DNA from: Cytobacillus firmus
GTDB taxonomy: Bacteria > Bacillota > Bacilli > Bacillales > Cytobacillaceae
NCBI RefSeq assembly: GCF_023657595.1
Contig: NZ_CP098323.1
Span: 3,868,001-3,932,000, forward strand
Length of the DNA: 64,000 bases
Reading direction: 5' to 3'
Made by a program: the position numbers and the translations under genes. The notes below the pieces were generated by a model that worked only from the letters and a program-made list of their open reading frames with translations, ran no database searches and was not told the origin of the DNA. Shown here piece by piece: positions 47,951-57,083 of this stretch (positions within the stretch are counted from its first letter, which is position 1; each line of letters begins with the position of its first letter).

Positions 47951-48151
47951 TTACTTAAGATTTACTAATAAGTTACGGATGCGCTTGTAATCGCCTGAAG
48001 AAACAAGAGTTCCTTTGCGAAGCTTACGCTTTTGCTTTTGAGATTTGTTCGCGAACATATGACTTCTGTAAGCGTGAGAACGCTTCAGTTTACCAGAACC
48101 TGTTCTTTTGAAACGCTTAGCAGCGCCGCGGTGAGTTTTCATTTTTGGCAT
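47951..48151 (-). CDS. rpmI: Ribosomal protein L35
   Basis: L35 is a small 50S protein. The 66-aa basic protein [20 protein letters not shown] is unmistakable. It is the middle gene of the infC operon, 15 bp after infC, with an AAGAGGAGG-type ribosome-binding site. Confidence 0.98.
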   Translation of the reverse strand: MPKMKTHRGAAKRFKRTGSGKLKRSHAYRSHMFANKSQKQKRKLRKGTLVSSGDYKRIRNLLVNLK

Positions 48152-48166
48152 TGGGAATTCCTCCTC

Positions 48167-48682
48167 TTACTTGTCGTTTTTCGGTGCTAAGACCATAAAC
48201 ATGCTTCGGCCATCCATTTTTGGATGTGATTCCACTATTGCAACTTCATTGCATGCTTGTGCGAATCGAATTAGTACACGCTGGCCAATTTCCTTATGCG
48301 TAATGGCACGACCTTTGAATCGGATCGATGCTTTTACTTTATCGCCTTTTTCAAGGAATTTAATAGCATTGCGAAGTTTAGTATTAAAGTCATGCTCTTC
48401 AATAGTCGGGCTAAGACGAACTTCTTTAATACTGATAATCTTCTGGTTTTTGCGAGCTTCTTTATCTTTCTTCTGCTGCTCGAATTTGAACTTTCCGTAG
48501 TCCATGATACGGGCTACCGGAGGCTTCGCACTCGGTGCAACCAGAACAAGATCAAGATTGGCACGAGAAGCGATTTCAAGTGCGTCGAATTTTGATTTAA
48601 TACCTAACTGCTCGCCGTTTTGGTCAATAAGACGGACTTCGCGGGCGCGAATGCCCTCGTTTAACAACATATCTTTGCTAAT
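48167..48682 (-). CDS. infC: Translation initiation factor IF-3 (AUU start)
   Basis: IF-3 binds the 30S subunit and checks start-codon pairing. The first ATG is at 48670, but an ATT at 48682 lies 7 nt after a GGAGGTG ribosome-binding site. It adds MSKD to the N-terminus, matching Geobacillus IF-3 (MSKD...). AUU starts are typical of infC and allow IF-3 to repress its own translation. From that start the protein has 171 aa, with the N-domain [21 protein letters not shown] and the C-domain [20 protein letters not shown]. The operon is also under an L20 leader. Confidence 0.93.
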   Translation of the reverse strand: MSKDMLLNEGIRAREVRLIDQNGEQLGIKSKFDALEIASRANLDLVLVAPSAKPPVARIMDYGKFKFEQQKKDKEARKNQKIISIKEVRLSPTIEEHDFNTKLRNAIKFLEKGDKVKASIRFKGRAITHKEIGQRVLIRFAQACNEVAIVESHPKMDGRSMFMVLAPKNDK

Positions 48683-48723
48683 AGCTAGACACCTCCAAGG
48701 TTTAATGCGAACACAACGTTTGG

Positions 48724-48790
48724 GTCAAGAAAAGCGCAAGCGCCTGCTTAGCAGACAACTTTAAAGCTGTAAGCTGCACCGGACCAAAGC
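48724..48790. repeat. Fragment of the AAAAGCGCAAGCGCC repeat upstream of infC
   Basis: The segment opens AGAAAAGCGCAAGCGCCTGC like the left end of the repeats at 51.4 and 63.4 kb but lacks the matching right end. It sits between the L20-leader terminator and infC. Confidence 0.45.
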
Positions 48791-48854
48791 TGAATCGCAA
48801 GTTATGAAACATTTCTCTTCCGTGACGGAATCAGAGCTGTTTTTAACCAAATAA

Positions 48855-48989
48855 AAAAGTGCGGATGAAAACACCCACACTTACGTATATAAACAGAAAA
48901 TGTTCACGTAAAACCTGCCAACTGCGCTTTGCGTCAATCAGGTGAGAAGCGGGTGCTTCTTCTTTTCCTCAAACTGTATTCAATTTACC
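48855..48989 (-). ncRNA. L20 leader of infC-rpmI-rplT
   Basis: The minus strand contains GAAGAAGCACCCGCTTCTC, CACCTGATTGACGC, GCAGTTGGCAGGTTTTACGTG and TACGTAAG. It ends in the terminator AAGTGTGGGTG-ttttc-ATCCGCACTT with T's (48855-48882). This is the Bacillus L20-leader layout. L20 binding favours termination, coupling operon expression to free L20. Confidence 0.88.
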
Positions 48990-48995
48990 TTAGCT

Positions 48996-49025
48996 ACTAT
49001 ATCACAAAGAATGATTCCCTGTCAA
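48996..49025 (-). promoter_or_regulatory. Sigma-A promoter of infC operon
   Basis: TTGACA (49020-49025), an 18-bp spacer and TATAGT (48996-49001) lie just upstream of the L20 leader. Confidence 0.7.
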
Positions 49026-49174
49026 ACGAATAACTTTTATCACAACGAAGAAAAGCATAACAAAATTAATCGCTTTTGGCAATACGATTTTAATATTTTT
49101 TCAAAATGAATTTAATGCCAGCTCTTTCGTTTATCTCATCCGGCTCTTAAATGTTCTATGGAAAAACTTATTAA
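49026..49174. other. Spacer upstream of the infC promoter
   Basis: AT-rich, no gene supported. Confidence 0.4.
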
Positions 49175-49203
49175 AAAGGGCTGCAGCACATGCAGCCCTT
49201 TTT
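49175..49203 (-). terminator. Terminator of thrS, beyond the dispersed element
   Basis: AAAGGGCTGCA-tgtgc-TGCAGCCCTTT followed by TTAATAAG on the minus strand. It lies about 265 bp past the thrS stop, so the whole element copy D should be transcribed with thrS. Confidence 0.8.
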
Positions 49204-49466
49204 GATCGCAGTCTAACGGGCAGTAAGACCCCCACGTCAATACTCAGAGGAATCAAAGGAGGATAAGCGGGGGTCAAACTGCCCGTAAAGGCCCGATTGG
49301 TGAGATACAGTGAAACTTGCCGATGCACAGGCAGAGGCTTAGTTGAACCAATCGGGTTCGTAGTGTCGATTGATCGAAGCGTTAGCGGAGATCTTAGCGA
49401 CACTTGAACGCGACTAACAATCAGTGGGGATAAGGAAAACCCCCACTGATTGAAGTTTCACTTTAT
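49202..49466 (-). repeat. 265-bp structured dispersed element, copy D
   Basis: Full copy in inverse orientation, co-directional with thrS and starting 2 bp past its stop. The thrS stop, a second TAA and the TAA of the element edge are consecutive in frame. Hairpin 3 shows an intermediate G-U pair where copies A and C have G-C and A-U. Hairpin 1 has one C fewer than in copies A-C. Confidence 0.9.
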
Positions 49467-49468
49467 TA

Positions 49469-51400
49469 TTATCGTTTAACTTCAGCTTTTAGTGCTGAAA
49501 TGAAGTCCCCAAATGAAACAGTTTCTGACTTTTGCTCTCCATATTTGCGGACATTGACAGCTTTTTCAGCTGCTTCATTGTCTCCAACAACAAGCATGTA
49601 TGGAGTTTTTTGCATTTGCGCTTCACGGATCTTATATCCGATTTTTTCATTGCGGTCATCCAGCTCAACGCGGAAGCCCTCAGCCTGAAGCTGCTCCTGG
49701 ACGTTTTTCGCATAATCAAAGTGAATATCAGGAGATACCGGAATGACCTGGACTTGAACTGGGGCAAGCCAAGTTGGGAACGCACCCTTGTACTCCTCAA
49801 TCAGGAATGCCACAAAACGCTCCATAGTGGAAACTACTCCGCGGTGGATAACGACCGGGCGATGAGGCTTTCCATCTTCCCCTACATATGTCAGGTCAAA
49901 TCGTTCTGGAAGCAGGAAGTCCAGCTGGACAGTGGATAGTGTCTCATCCTTGCCAAGCGCAGTTTTAACTTGTACATCCAATTTAGGACCGTAGAAAGCA
50001 GCTTCGCCTTCTGCCTCAAAATAATTGAGGCCGATTTCATCCATCGCTTCTTTAAGCATTGCTTGTGCTTTTTCCCACATTTCATCGTCATCAAAGTACT
50101 TCTCAGTATCCTGCGGATCTCTGTAGGAAAGACGGAATGAGTAGTCACTGATATCGAAGTCTTTATATACTTCGAGGATCAAATGTACTACGCGCTTAAA
50201 CTCTTCCTTGATCTGGTCAGGTCTTACAAAGATATGTGCATCATTCAAAGTCATGCCTCGTACACGCTGAAGGCCGGATAGGGCTCCTGACATTTCATAG
50301 CGGTGCATTGTTCCAAGCTCTGCAATACGGATTGGCAGTTCGCGGTAGCTGTGGATGCCATTCTTGTAGATCATCATATGATGCGGGCAGTTCATTGGAC
50401 GCAGAACAAGCTGTTCGTTATCCATCTCCATTACAGGGAACATGTCTTCCTGGTAATGATCCCAGTGGCCGGATGTTTTATAAAGATCCACGCTTCCCAT
50501 GATTGGAGTATAGACATGGTCATAGCCCAGTCTTTCTTCCTTATCCACGATATAGCGCTCGATATTGCGGCGGATTGTTGCCCCTTTTGGAAGCCACATT
50601 GGCAGGCCCTGGCCTACTTTTTGCGAATTCATGAACAGGTTAAGCTCTTTGCCGATTTTACGGTGGTCACGCTCTTTTGCTTCCTCAAGGAGACGCAAAT
50701 GCTCTGCCAGGTCTTCTTTCTTGAAGAAAGCTGTTCCATAGATCCGCTGAAGCATCTTATTGTCACTGTCGCCTCTCCAATACGCTCCGGCAATGCTTAA
50801 TAGTTTGAACTCTTTCAATTTGCCTGTAGAAGGAACATGAACACCGCGGCAGAGGTCAAAAAATTCGCCCTGCTCATAGATTGTCACTGTTTCCTCTTCA
50901 GGGATAGCCTCGATCAGTTCAAGCTTATATTCGTCATCTATTTCCTTGAACATCTCTACCGCTTCATTGCGGCTGACCTCTTTGCGGATAATATCAAGGT
51001 TTTCATTAATAATCTTTTTCATTTCTTTTTCAATCACTGGAAGATCTTCTGGTGAAAGTGATTCTTCCAGGTCGATGTCATAATAAAATCCGCCTTCAAT
51101 GACTGGGCCTACTCCAAGCTTTACATTTTTATATAAACGCTTGATCGCCTGAGCCATCAAATGGGCAGTGCTGTGGCGAAGAACCTCCAGCGCATCGCTT
51201 GAGTCGGGTGTTACAATTTCAATAGCTCCATCCTTTTCGATTGGACGGCGAAGATCATACATTTCTCCATCCAGCTTGCCGGCAATTGCCTTTTTCTTAA
51301 GGCCCGGGCTGATCGAAGCTGCAATATCTTCTGTTGTCGTTCCCTTTGGAAACTCCTTTACAGCTCCATCTGGAAACGAAACTTTAACAACTTCTGACAT
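49469..51400 (-). CDS. thrS: Threonyl-tRNA synthetase
   Basis: ThrS charges tRNA-Thr. The start at 51400 ([17 protein letters not shown]) has a GGGAGG ribosome-binding site; an ATG ten codons further up does not. The 643-aa protein has the TGS domain (1-60), the editing domain ([17 protein letters not shown] and the SAD histidines) and the class II core with [11 protein letters not shown] and [25 protein letters not shown]. The C-terminal anticodon domain reads [14 protein letters not shown] threonine T-box controls it; element copy D follows the stop. Confidence 0.97.
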   Translation of the reverse strand: MSEVVKVSFPDGAVKEFPKGTTTEDIAASISPGLKKKAIAGKLDGEMYDLRRPIEKDGAIEIVTPDSSDALEVLRHSTAHLMAQAIKRLYKNVKLGVGPVIEGGFYYDIDLEESLSPEDLPVIEKEMKKIINENLDIIRKEVSRNEAVEMFKEIDDEYKLELIEAIPEEETVTIYEQGEFFDLCRGVHVPSTGKLKEFKLLSIAGAYWRGDSDNKMLQRIYGTAFFKKEDLAEHLRLLEEAKERDHRKIGKELNLFMNSQKVGQGLPMWLPKGATIRRNIERYIVDKEERLGYDHVYTPIMGSVDLYKTSGHWDHYQEDMFPVMEMDNEQLVLRPMNCPHHMMIYKNGIHSYRELPIRIAELGTMHRYEMSGALSGLQRVRGMTLNDAHIFVRPDQIKEEFKRVVHLILEVYKDFDISDYSFRLSYRDPQDTEKYFDDDEMWEKAQAMLKEAMDEIGLNYFEAEGEAAFYGPKLDVQVKTALGKDETLSTVQLDFLLPERFDLTYVGEDGKPHRPVVIHRGVVSTMERFVAFLIEEYKGAFPTWLAPVQVQVIPVSPDIHFDYAKNVQEQLQAEGFRVELDDRNEKIGYKIREAQMQKTPYMLVVGDNEAAEKAVNVRKYGEQKSETVSFGDFISALKAEVKR

Positions 51401-51421
51401 GATATTTCCTCCCTTTTTTAT

Positions 51422-51535
51422 AAAGCGCAAGCGCCTCGATCAGCCCCGACAAGCACAAGGCGAGCCTCCTAAAAAGGCGTTCTTTCCTTTTTTGGAGGAT
51501 TGACTTGTGACCTCGAGGGGCTAGGCGCTGGAGCT
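51422..51535. repeat. Palindromic repeat in the thrS leader
   Basis: Outer arms AGCGCCT and AGGCGCT pair, then AGCCCC/GGGGCT and ACAAG/CTTGT inside. It has the same ends (AAGCGCAAGCGCC; GGCGCTGGAGCT) as the tandem units at 63.4 kb, with a longer loop. It lies between the T-box terminator and the thrS ribosome-binding site, so it is part of the message. Confidence 0.8.
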
Positions 51536-51582
51536 GGATTCAGATTTTGCTCCTAAAACGCGTTTTACACTTGAAAAATAAA

Positions 51583-51833
51583 AAAACCCGTCCCTAAAAA
51601 AGGGACGAGTTAATATTAACACGCGGTTCCACCCTACTTCTCGCTTTCATAGAAGACAAACGACTCTGTAGTAAGATAACGGTCTTTTCCCGCCAGCCCA
51701 TTTCCTGGCTGGAGTTCAGAGGCGGTAAGCATTCAGATCGTGTTAGGAAGGTTTCAGCCTTGCCTTCCCTCTCTTTCAACCGTATTAGAATACCCGTATC
51801 CTCATCGCAACTTTTGCTTGATTATTGTAATAT
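51583..51833 (-). ncRNA. T-box leader (threonine) of thrS
   Basis: The minus strand has AGGGTGGAACCGCG (51622-51635). Stem I features are GATGAGGATACGGG and AGAGAGGGAAGG, and the specifier loop reads CTT-ACC-GCC with ACC (Thr) at 51724-51726. The terminator AACTCGTCCCTTT/AGGGACGGGTT with T's is at about 51585-51612. Confidence 0.92.
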
Positions 51834-51840
51834 GTACGTT

Positions 51841-51869
51841 ATTATAGTTTGTTATTTCAGGAAAATCAA
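51841..51869 (-). promoter_or_regulatory. Sigma-A promoter of thrS
   Basis: TTGATT (51864-51869), a 17-bp spacer and TATAAT (51841-51846). The -35 overlaps the 3' end of ytxC. Confidence 0.7.
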
Positions 51870-52750
51870 GGGTATCTTTTACATTTTTCATCATCGGCAT
51901 AAGAATGGACGTTTTGATAATGATAAAAAGCTGCAAGAGGGCTTAATTGAAGCCTTTCTTCAAAAATATTGCGGATTGTTCTGACCAGCGGCTGGTCAAA
52001 ATCATCTGAATAGAGATAAATAGCTGAAGGCGCTATAGAGAGCAGCGGCGCAATTGTAACAGAATCCACATATACAGGATGATTGGATAATAGCTTGCGG
52101 TCAATCATCCTTATGAGCTCTCCGCGTTTAATTTCACACAATTGATCATCATAAAAATAAACACCTTCATCCATAAGGACATGGATCGTATTCATTTTTG
52201 GCTGCTTGCCTGACAGGAAATCTCTCAATGTATGAATAAACATCTGATATTCCTGTTCCATTTTGTACTCATCGATGGAGACTTCCACATACTTGGTCAT
52301 TTCATTCATAAGCGGGCGCATCCGGAATTTTACGAATGAATCAAAAGAAAAGGAAATGTTATTTTGAAACAACTGATCAATTGCGTTTTTTAAGCTTTCT
52401 TTTACATCCAGTCCACTGACAAACGCAGCAAGATCCTCACGGCTTCCTTCCAGGATAGAGTGAATAATTTCAAGGATCTGCTGCTGCTCGCCTTCATCAT
52501 CATAATAATAATGCTCCATCAATATCCGTTTAAACCAATCATCCTGCTTCTGGTTCACGATAAATTGAAAGAATGCTGTTTTAACAGTATTCAGGACATT
52601 GCCGCTATTTTCAGCAGAAACTCTGACTATATGTTGATCTTCAAAATGAAGAATATTATTATCACATTGACAAAAAGACTGCAGCTGTTCAAAAAGATGC
52701 TCATAGAAATTCCTCGCATCTGTGCTGCTCTGGAAAATGATTTCGATCAA
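51866..52750 (-). CDS. ytxC: Sporulation-associated protein YtxC
   Basis: YtxC is a protein of the YtxC family found in spore formers; its biochemical role is not known. The frame opens at an ATG at 52771, but the TTG at 52750 follows AAGGGGGG at good spacing and begins like homologues (IEIIFQSSTDARNFYEHLF). The product is then 294 aa. No signal peptide or membrane segment is present. It lies between dnaI and thrS, and the thrS promoter begins inside its last codons. Upstream CATATACAT-type sequence could be a mother-cell promoter, but this is weak. Confidence 0.85.
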   Translation of the reverse strand: MIEIIFQSSTDARNFYEHLFEQLQSFCQCDNNILHFEDQHIVRVSAENSGNVLNTVKTAFFQFIVNQKQDDWFKRILMEHYYYDDEGEQQQILEIIHSILEGSREDLAAFVSGLDVKESLKNAIDQLFQNNISFSFDSFVKFRMRPLMNEMTKYVEVSIDEYKMEQEYQMFIHTLRDFLSGKQPKMNTIHVLMDEGVYFYDDQLCEIKRGELIRMIDRKLLSNHPVYVDSVTIAPLLSIAPSAIYLYSDDFDQPLVRTIRNIFEERLQLSPLAAFYHYQNVHSYADDEKCKRYP

Positions 52751-52918
52751 CCAAATCCCCCCTTTATACAAATCTCTGTTCTATGTATATGGCGGACTTG
52801 GCCAATTTAGAAGTGGGGTTTGGTCTTTAATGTATTAAACGATGGTATTCATGGTATGTGTATTTAGAACAAATTGTTATTTTTCGCCTATTAATTTTGT
52901 CCGTTGATGCTTGTGAAA

Positions 52919-52948
52919 AAAGCTGCCGATGTTTTTATCGGCAGCTTT
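52919..52948 (-). terminator. Terminator after dnaI
   Basis: AAAGCTGCCGAT-aaaaac-ATCGGCAGCTT followed by TTTTC on the minus strand. Confidence 0.85.
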
Positions 52949-52952
52949 CAGA

Positions 52953-53885
52953 TTATACTCTCCTGTTCGGTCCTTCTACAAGCACCGGTTCAGCAAGGTA
53001 TTTAATGCGTTCCATGATTCTTCTTGCCTTCATTTTCTCTTCCTCGCCGCGCTGGCTGTAGGATAGATGATGTTCAAGGCCCTGGAGGTCGAAATTGGAA
53101 GTGAAGAAGGTTGGGAGGCTTTCCTGCATGCGAAACTGCAGAATCGGCCCTAAAATCTCATCCCTTGTCCAGCTGGACATGGTTTCTGCACCAATGTCAT
53201 CAAACATTAAAACAGGTGCTTTTTTAATGGTTTCCATCTTGCTGTTCAGGGTCTGATCACCAATTGAATTTTTCAATTCCCTGAATAATTCTGGAACATA
53301 GACAATCATGGAGGATACTTTCCGGCTTGCAAGCTTATTGGCAATAGCACCAAGCAAATAAGATTTGCCTACACCAAATTTCCCATAAAAATAGATCCCT
53401 TTTTGCTTGGACCCCGGCTGGTAGTCCATTACAAAAGATGCTGCTTTATCCACAGCCTCAATGCGGTCGTCATCATCATATATCGAATCAAAAGTGGCAT
53501 GAAGGATATCAGATGGCACATATAAACTCTGAATTAATTTTTCATTTCTCCGCTTTTCATCGTGCATGATCTTGCGCGGGCACCTATCATACTTCAGATC
53601 GATTGATCCTCTTTGAATCACCAGTTCCGGATGATAGCCCTGCATAAAATTCACACAGCCCTCCAAGCTTGGACATTTATTGCACTCCTTGCTCTGCTGT
53701 GTATATTCAAAGAGCTTGCTAAGACTCTTTTCAACCATTTCAGATGTCAATTCATCCCGATGAGTTTGGATAAAAGCCTTCACTTCAGGGTGATTAAGCG
53801 TTTGGCTCCTCATCATTTCATATCTTTTTTGAAAACCTTCATTGCCTGCAAGGCGTCTTAGTGTTTCATTAATTTTTTTCATCAA
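52953..53885 (-). CDS. dnaI: Helicase loader DnaI
   Basis: DnaI is the AAA+ loader that places the replicative helicase DnaC at origins and stalled forks. The 310-aa protein has an N-terminal zinc-binding domain (KECNKCPSLEGCVNFMQGYH, about 65-85). The ATPase follows with Walker A FYGKFGVGKSYLLGAIANKL and Walker B VLMFDDIGAE, and an arginine-finger region lies near the C-terminus. It overlaps dnaB by 4 nt, showing tight coupling. A start one codon later is equally possible. Confidence 0.95.
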   Translation of the reverse strand: MMKKINETLRRLAGNEGFQKRYEMMRSQTLNHPEVKAFIQTHRDELTSEMVEKSLSKLFEYTQQSKECNKCPSLEGCVNFMQGYHPELVIQRGSIDLKYDRCPRKIMHDEKRRNEKLIQSLYVPSDILHATFDSIYDDDDRIEAVDKAASFVMDYQPGSKQKGIYFYGKFGVGKSYLLGAIANKLASRKVSSMIVYVPELFRELKNSIGDQTLNSKMETIKKAPVLMFDDIGAETMSSWTRDEILGPILQFRMQESLPTFFTSNFDLQGLEHHLSYSQRGEEEKMKARRIMERIKYLAEPVLVEGPNRRV

Positions 53886-55321
53886 TCAGTCACCTCCTGT
53901 GATCGCAGTTTTTTTAATTTTTCTTTAAGTTCCCTTTTTTTCAATTCCCGCTCATACTGTTCCTTTTCGCTGTTTTGCTGCCCGGTCTGTTCCTTCTTGG
54001 CGGCTTTGCTGCTATTATCATCAAACCAGTCCGGAAGCATCTCTGTCCTGATCGGCTTCCTTTTGTTCCCCGTAGGGCCTGCTGTTTTTTTCCCTTCTGC
54101 CCAATCAAGGTATTGGCGATGTTCTTTTTTAGCTAATTCAATAGCTTCCTGGGGTGTTTTAATCTTCTTTCTTGCCCAGTGGCCTGCTATTTTTTCTACA
54201 TACCCTTTGGTCAGCTTCATATCTGTTTTGAGCATAACATATTGAATCAGCACATTAATTACCCCAGGCAAAAGCTTTTGCTGGAACATGACATCTTCTA
54301 TAATCTGCAGATCGCCTTTCGAAGGTTCCGCTCCTCCGGATATATCTTTTAAAAGCTGCCTTGGTGAGGTAATTTCCAAATAACGGATCAATTCTTCTTC
54401 CTGTGTTTCAGGCTGTTTTTTTTGAGATTGATGGCTGGCAGGCTGAACCCTGTCAATCAGGGATGGCAGCATATCCTGGTTTTGGAATTGATACCAATCA
54501 CGTGCCGATTTTCTTAATTCATCAATGTTTATCTCATTATCTTCATTCACGGCGCTAATGACAATATTTTTCATCTGGATAGGGTCGATTCCATATAAAA
54601 AAGCAAGATTGCTGATGGATTCTTTTACTTTAACTGTAAGGGCTTTTTTTGGTACAAGCGATTCATTCAGCCCTGCCTGAAGCAATTCAAAATTAAAATC
54701 TTCACTGCCGATTTGAATGCCTTCCTGCTCCCGCCTTCCAATATACCCCGCCTCATCTGTTTCATTCATCAGCTGTATCACTTCATCGTCAAACGAACCA
54801 GGGTGCCCGGATTGAAATACATCCTGGAAAGCCTTCGTTACTTCCTTATACCCTCTTGCCGGCTGCACCTTCTGATCTGTGAAGAAGCGCTTCAGCCTCA
54901 TAAATTGATTCTTCCCCAACTTCTTATAAAGATAGATATTGAGCATACCGTCAAGGAAAAATTGTTCAGGTGTCAGCGGTGGAAGAAGTTCGTAAATGAA
55001 TGACCTTGTCTCTTCATCCTTGTTAACATATACCTTTAAAAGTCCTATTCCTTCAAGCTTGAGTCGGGCTTCATAAATATCCTTAAGCCCCATCCCCATG
55101 AAATTCATTAAACTATGGTGTGAATTTGAAGATGACCATAGCCGGTTTTCTTCAAGCTCTGCCCATAAAGTCATATACAAACTGAAGCACACAGAGCCAA
55201 TGAGCGGCTGGTATAACAGTGTCAGCACTTTCCGGTCATAATCATGCAAAAGCCCGCTGGCTGCTACTGTATATCGATCAATGGGGAGCATCTCCTGCCA
55301 ATGCTGGGCCATGGTGTTCAC
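53882..55321 (-). CDS. dnaB: Replication initiation protein DnaB (Bacillus type)
   Basis: This is the Gram-positive DnaB, a DnaD-like helicase-loading co-factor, not the E. coli helicase of the same name. The 479-aa protein has the DDBH1 winged-helix part (about 15-190) and a DDBH2 region (IEDVMFQQKLLPGVINVLIQYVM, about 345-400). A charged C-terminal coil (KEQYERELKKRELKEKLKKL) ends the protein. The next in-frame ATG at 55312 (MAQHWQEML) could be the true start. It is followed directly by dnaI. Confidence 0.93.
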   Translation of the reverse strand: MNTMAQHWQEMLPIDRYTVAASGLLHDYDRKVLTLLYQPLIGSVCFSLYMTLWAELEENRLWSSSNSHHSLMNFMGMGLKDIYEARLKLEGIGLLKVYVNKDEETRSFIYELLPPLTPEQFFLDGMLNIYLYKKLGKNQFMRLKRFFTDQKVQPARGYKEVTKAFQDVFQSGHPGSFDDEVIQLMNETDEAGYIGRREQEGIQIGSEDFNFELLQAGLNESLVPKKALTVKVKESISNLAFLYGIDPIQMKNIVISAVNEDNEINIDELRKSARDWYQFQNQDMLPSLIDRVQPASHQSQKKQPETQEEELIRYLEITSPRQLLKDISGGAEPSKGDLQIIEDVMFQQKLLPGVINVLIQYVMLKTDMKLTKGYVEKIAGHWARKKIKTPQEAIELAKKEHRQYLDWAEGKKTAGPTGNKRKPIRTEMLPDWFDDNSSKAAKKEQTGQQNSEKEQYERELKKRELKEKLKKLRSQEVTD

Positions 55322-55452
55322 CTTTTTCTATTTAAATTTTTTATTAGGCTGTTCATCAAAAGCATATCCAGCAAAAAAAAGAGCCAAAGAAAAACCTTCA
55401 GCCCCTCAGCCTAATTCATCAAAAATCAGCGGCAGCGGCAAAACTGACCTGA

Positions 55453-55914
55453 TTATGATTGTTCTTTTTTAATTAGTTCCTTGAGTTCATCAATAAACAC
55501 ATTGATATCTTTAAATTGCCTGTATACTGATGCGAAACGGACATATGCGACCTCGTCCACATTTGCGAGCCTGTCCATGACCATTTCGCCAATTTCATCG
55601 CTTTTTATTTCAGAGACACCATTGCTGCGGAGTTCTTTCTCCACTTCAAAAGTAATGTCCTCCAGATCTTTAAGGGCTACCGGCCTCTTTTCACATGCTT
55701 TAATAAGGCCTCTCAGAATTTTTTCCCGGCTGAATTCCTCTCTCGTACCTTCTTTTTTCACAACGATTAACGGAATTTCTTCCACTTTCTCAAAAGTCGT
55801 AAACCGGTATCCGCATTTCTCGCATTCCCTTCTGCGGCGGATGGATCGGCTGTCATCCACAGGACGGGAATCGAGTACACGGGTATTATTGTTTTGGCAT
55901 GAAGGGCATCTCAT
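55453..55914 (-). CDS. nrdR: Transcriptional repressor NrdR
   Basis: NrdR represses ribonucleotide reductase genes, sensing ATP/dATP. The 153-aa protein has the zinc ribbon [17 protein letters not shown] with [12 protein letters not shown] (cysteines at about 3, 6, 31 and 34). The ATP-cone follows ([27 protein letters not shown]). Length is exact for the family. No NrdR boxes were found in this window, since the nrd genes are elsewhere. It sits upstream of dnaB. Confidence 0.96.
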   Translation of the reverse strand: MRCPSCQNNNTRVLDSRPVDDSRSIRRRRECEKCGYRFTTFEKVEEIPLIVVKKEGTREEFSREKILRGLIKACEKRPVALKDLEDITFEVEKELRSNGVSEIKSDEIGEMVMDRLANVDEVAYVRFASVYRQFKDINVFIDELKELIKKEQS

Positions 55915-56016
55915 TCAATCAGCTCCGAATTTTTTTATAAGTTGGCTTTAGACTAATTACCGAATATTATTTGATACTCTTATCTTATAAAAAAGGAGTT
56001 GACAGTACAAGTACAA

Positions 56017-56421
56017 CTATTTATCTGCGTTTCTTGCAGAACCGAGAAAATCATGCCGTTTATTTAACTTTTCATATATCGAAAGTACTTCTCTTTTAAG
56101 AAATGGATGCACACCTGCCGGTGAGGACTGCTCAGTTGAAATATTGATATCTACAGCTGTTTCAAAAGGCTTGACAGTCACGACTGTCACAATGGCAAAA
56201 CAGGATTTGTCTTTTTTAAGTTCTGCTGCAATCTCGCCGTGTTCTTTGGAAATGCTGAGAATGTTTACATTATGATCTGCTCTGAATAACTCTTCAATCG
56301 TCTGAAGCATTTGTGCTGTATTGGTTCTATAGTATCTTGTAGTAAGCTCAGGGTCAGAGTGATTTTCGTTTGTTTCACACTGCTTTTTATAGCGGCTGGC
56401 AAGCTGCCTAAAAATTGACAT
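56017..56421 (-). CDS. Conserved hypothetical cytosolic protein
   Basis: I do not recognise the function. The frame is open to 56526, but the ATG at 56421 (MSIFRQLASRYKKQCETNE) has a GGAGGAAAG ribosome-binding site, giving 134 aa. The upstream part overlaps the speD terminator hairpin. The protein has no signal peptide or membrane helix. It has an alpha/beta look, with LRADHNVNILSISKEHGEIAAEL-type and FAIVTVVTVKPFETAVDINISTEQ strands. It lies between nrdR and speD. Confidence 0.7.
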   Translation of the reverse strand: MSIFRQLASRYKKQCETNENHSDPELTTRYYRTNTAQMLQTIEELFRADHNVNILSISKEHGEIAAELKKDKSCFAIVTVVTVKPFETAVDINISTEQSSPAGVHPFLKREVLSIYEKLNKRHDFLGSARNADK

Positions 56422-56508
56422 TCTCTTTCCTCCATATATTTTTTGTATCCTTATTGTACTATTTTTTATAGAGATACTAAAGGCAATGGATTTTAGGCAA
56501 AATAAAAA

Positions 56509-56531
56509 GAGGTGTATTAGATACACCTCTG
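56509..56531 (-). terminator. Terminator after speD
   Basis: AGAGGTGTAT-cta-ATACACCTCT followed by TTTTATTTT on the minus strand. Confidence 0.85.
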
Positions 56532-56554
56532 GATTGCCTAAGAGTCATTCTGTA

Positions 56555-56935
56555 TTAAAGTACTTGAGCTTGTTTAACTTGAACTGGACCCATACCGCGA
56601 GGAATTTCGATATTCTCACGCGTTTGAGCTCCTAACGCTTCTGCAATAAAGTCTGCAGCAATGTTAGGGTCAAGATCTCCACACGTATACACATCAATGC
56701 TGGCATAGCCATGCTCCGGGAAGCTGTGAATAGTTAAATGAGATTCAGAGATGATCACCACTCCGCTTACACCCTGTGGCGCAAATTTATGAAATGCAAC
56801 CTCGCGAATTTCAGCACCAGATTTTAATGCAGCATTTACGAATGTCTGCTCAATAAAATCCATATCATTTAACTTTTCAAAATCGCATCCCCAAAGTTCT
56901 GAGATTACGTGACGACCCATAGTTTCCATATTCAA
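56555..56935 (-). CDS. speD: S-adenosylmethionine decarboxylase proenzyme
   Basis: SpeD makes decarboxylated SAM, the aminopropyl donor for spermidine. The 126-aa prokaryotic type 1 proenzyme self-cleaves at the Glu-Ser bond in [12 protein letters not shown], leaving a pyruvoyl group on the new N-terminus. Catalytic His and Cys are in [13 protein letters not shown] and DVYTCGD. Start is either TTG at 56935 (5 nt after AAAGGGGG) or ATG at 56929. In B. subtilis it follows gapB in one operon. Here a terminator, a separate promoter and a structured leader intervene. Confidence 0.95.
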   Translation of the reverse strand: MNMETMGRHVISELWGCDFEKLNDMDFIEQTFVNAALKSGAEIREVAFHKFAPQGVSGVVIISESHLTIHSFPEHGYASIDVYTCGDLDPNIAADFIAEALGAQTRENIEIPRGMGPVQVKQAQVL

Positions 56936-56974
56936 ATTTCCCCCTTTAAACTTTTAAGCTATTAATTAATGAAA

Positions 56975-57080
56975 TTCCAGATTTATACTGGTCTATAACT
57001 ACCACGGGGGAAAGTTAGTCCAGAGAGGTCCTAACCCTTTAAGTAGCTACCATACCAAAACCTCGAAGAAGTTCACGAGG
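56975..57080 (-). ncRNA. Structured leader of speD, unrecognised
   Basis: The predicted transcript begins near 57077. It folds as CCTCG-tgaacttctt-CGAGG (57061-57080), then a domain closed by GGT/ACC and CTAC/GTAG (about 56990-57056). The inner arm is AAAG-gg-TTAG...CTAA-c-TTT, enclosing GGACCTCTCTGG, and is followed by a CCCCC run. No T-tract terminator follows. I do not recognise it as a named riboswitch class. Confidence 0.5.
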
Positions 57081-57083
57081 ATT

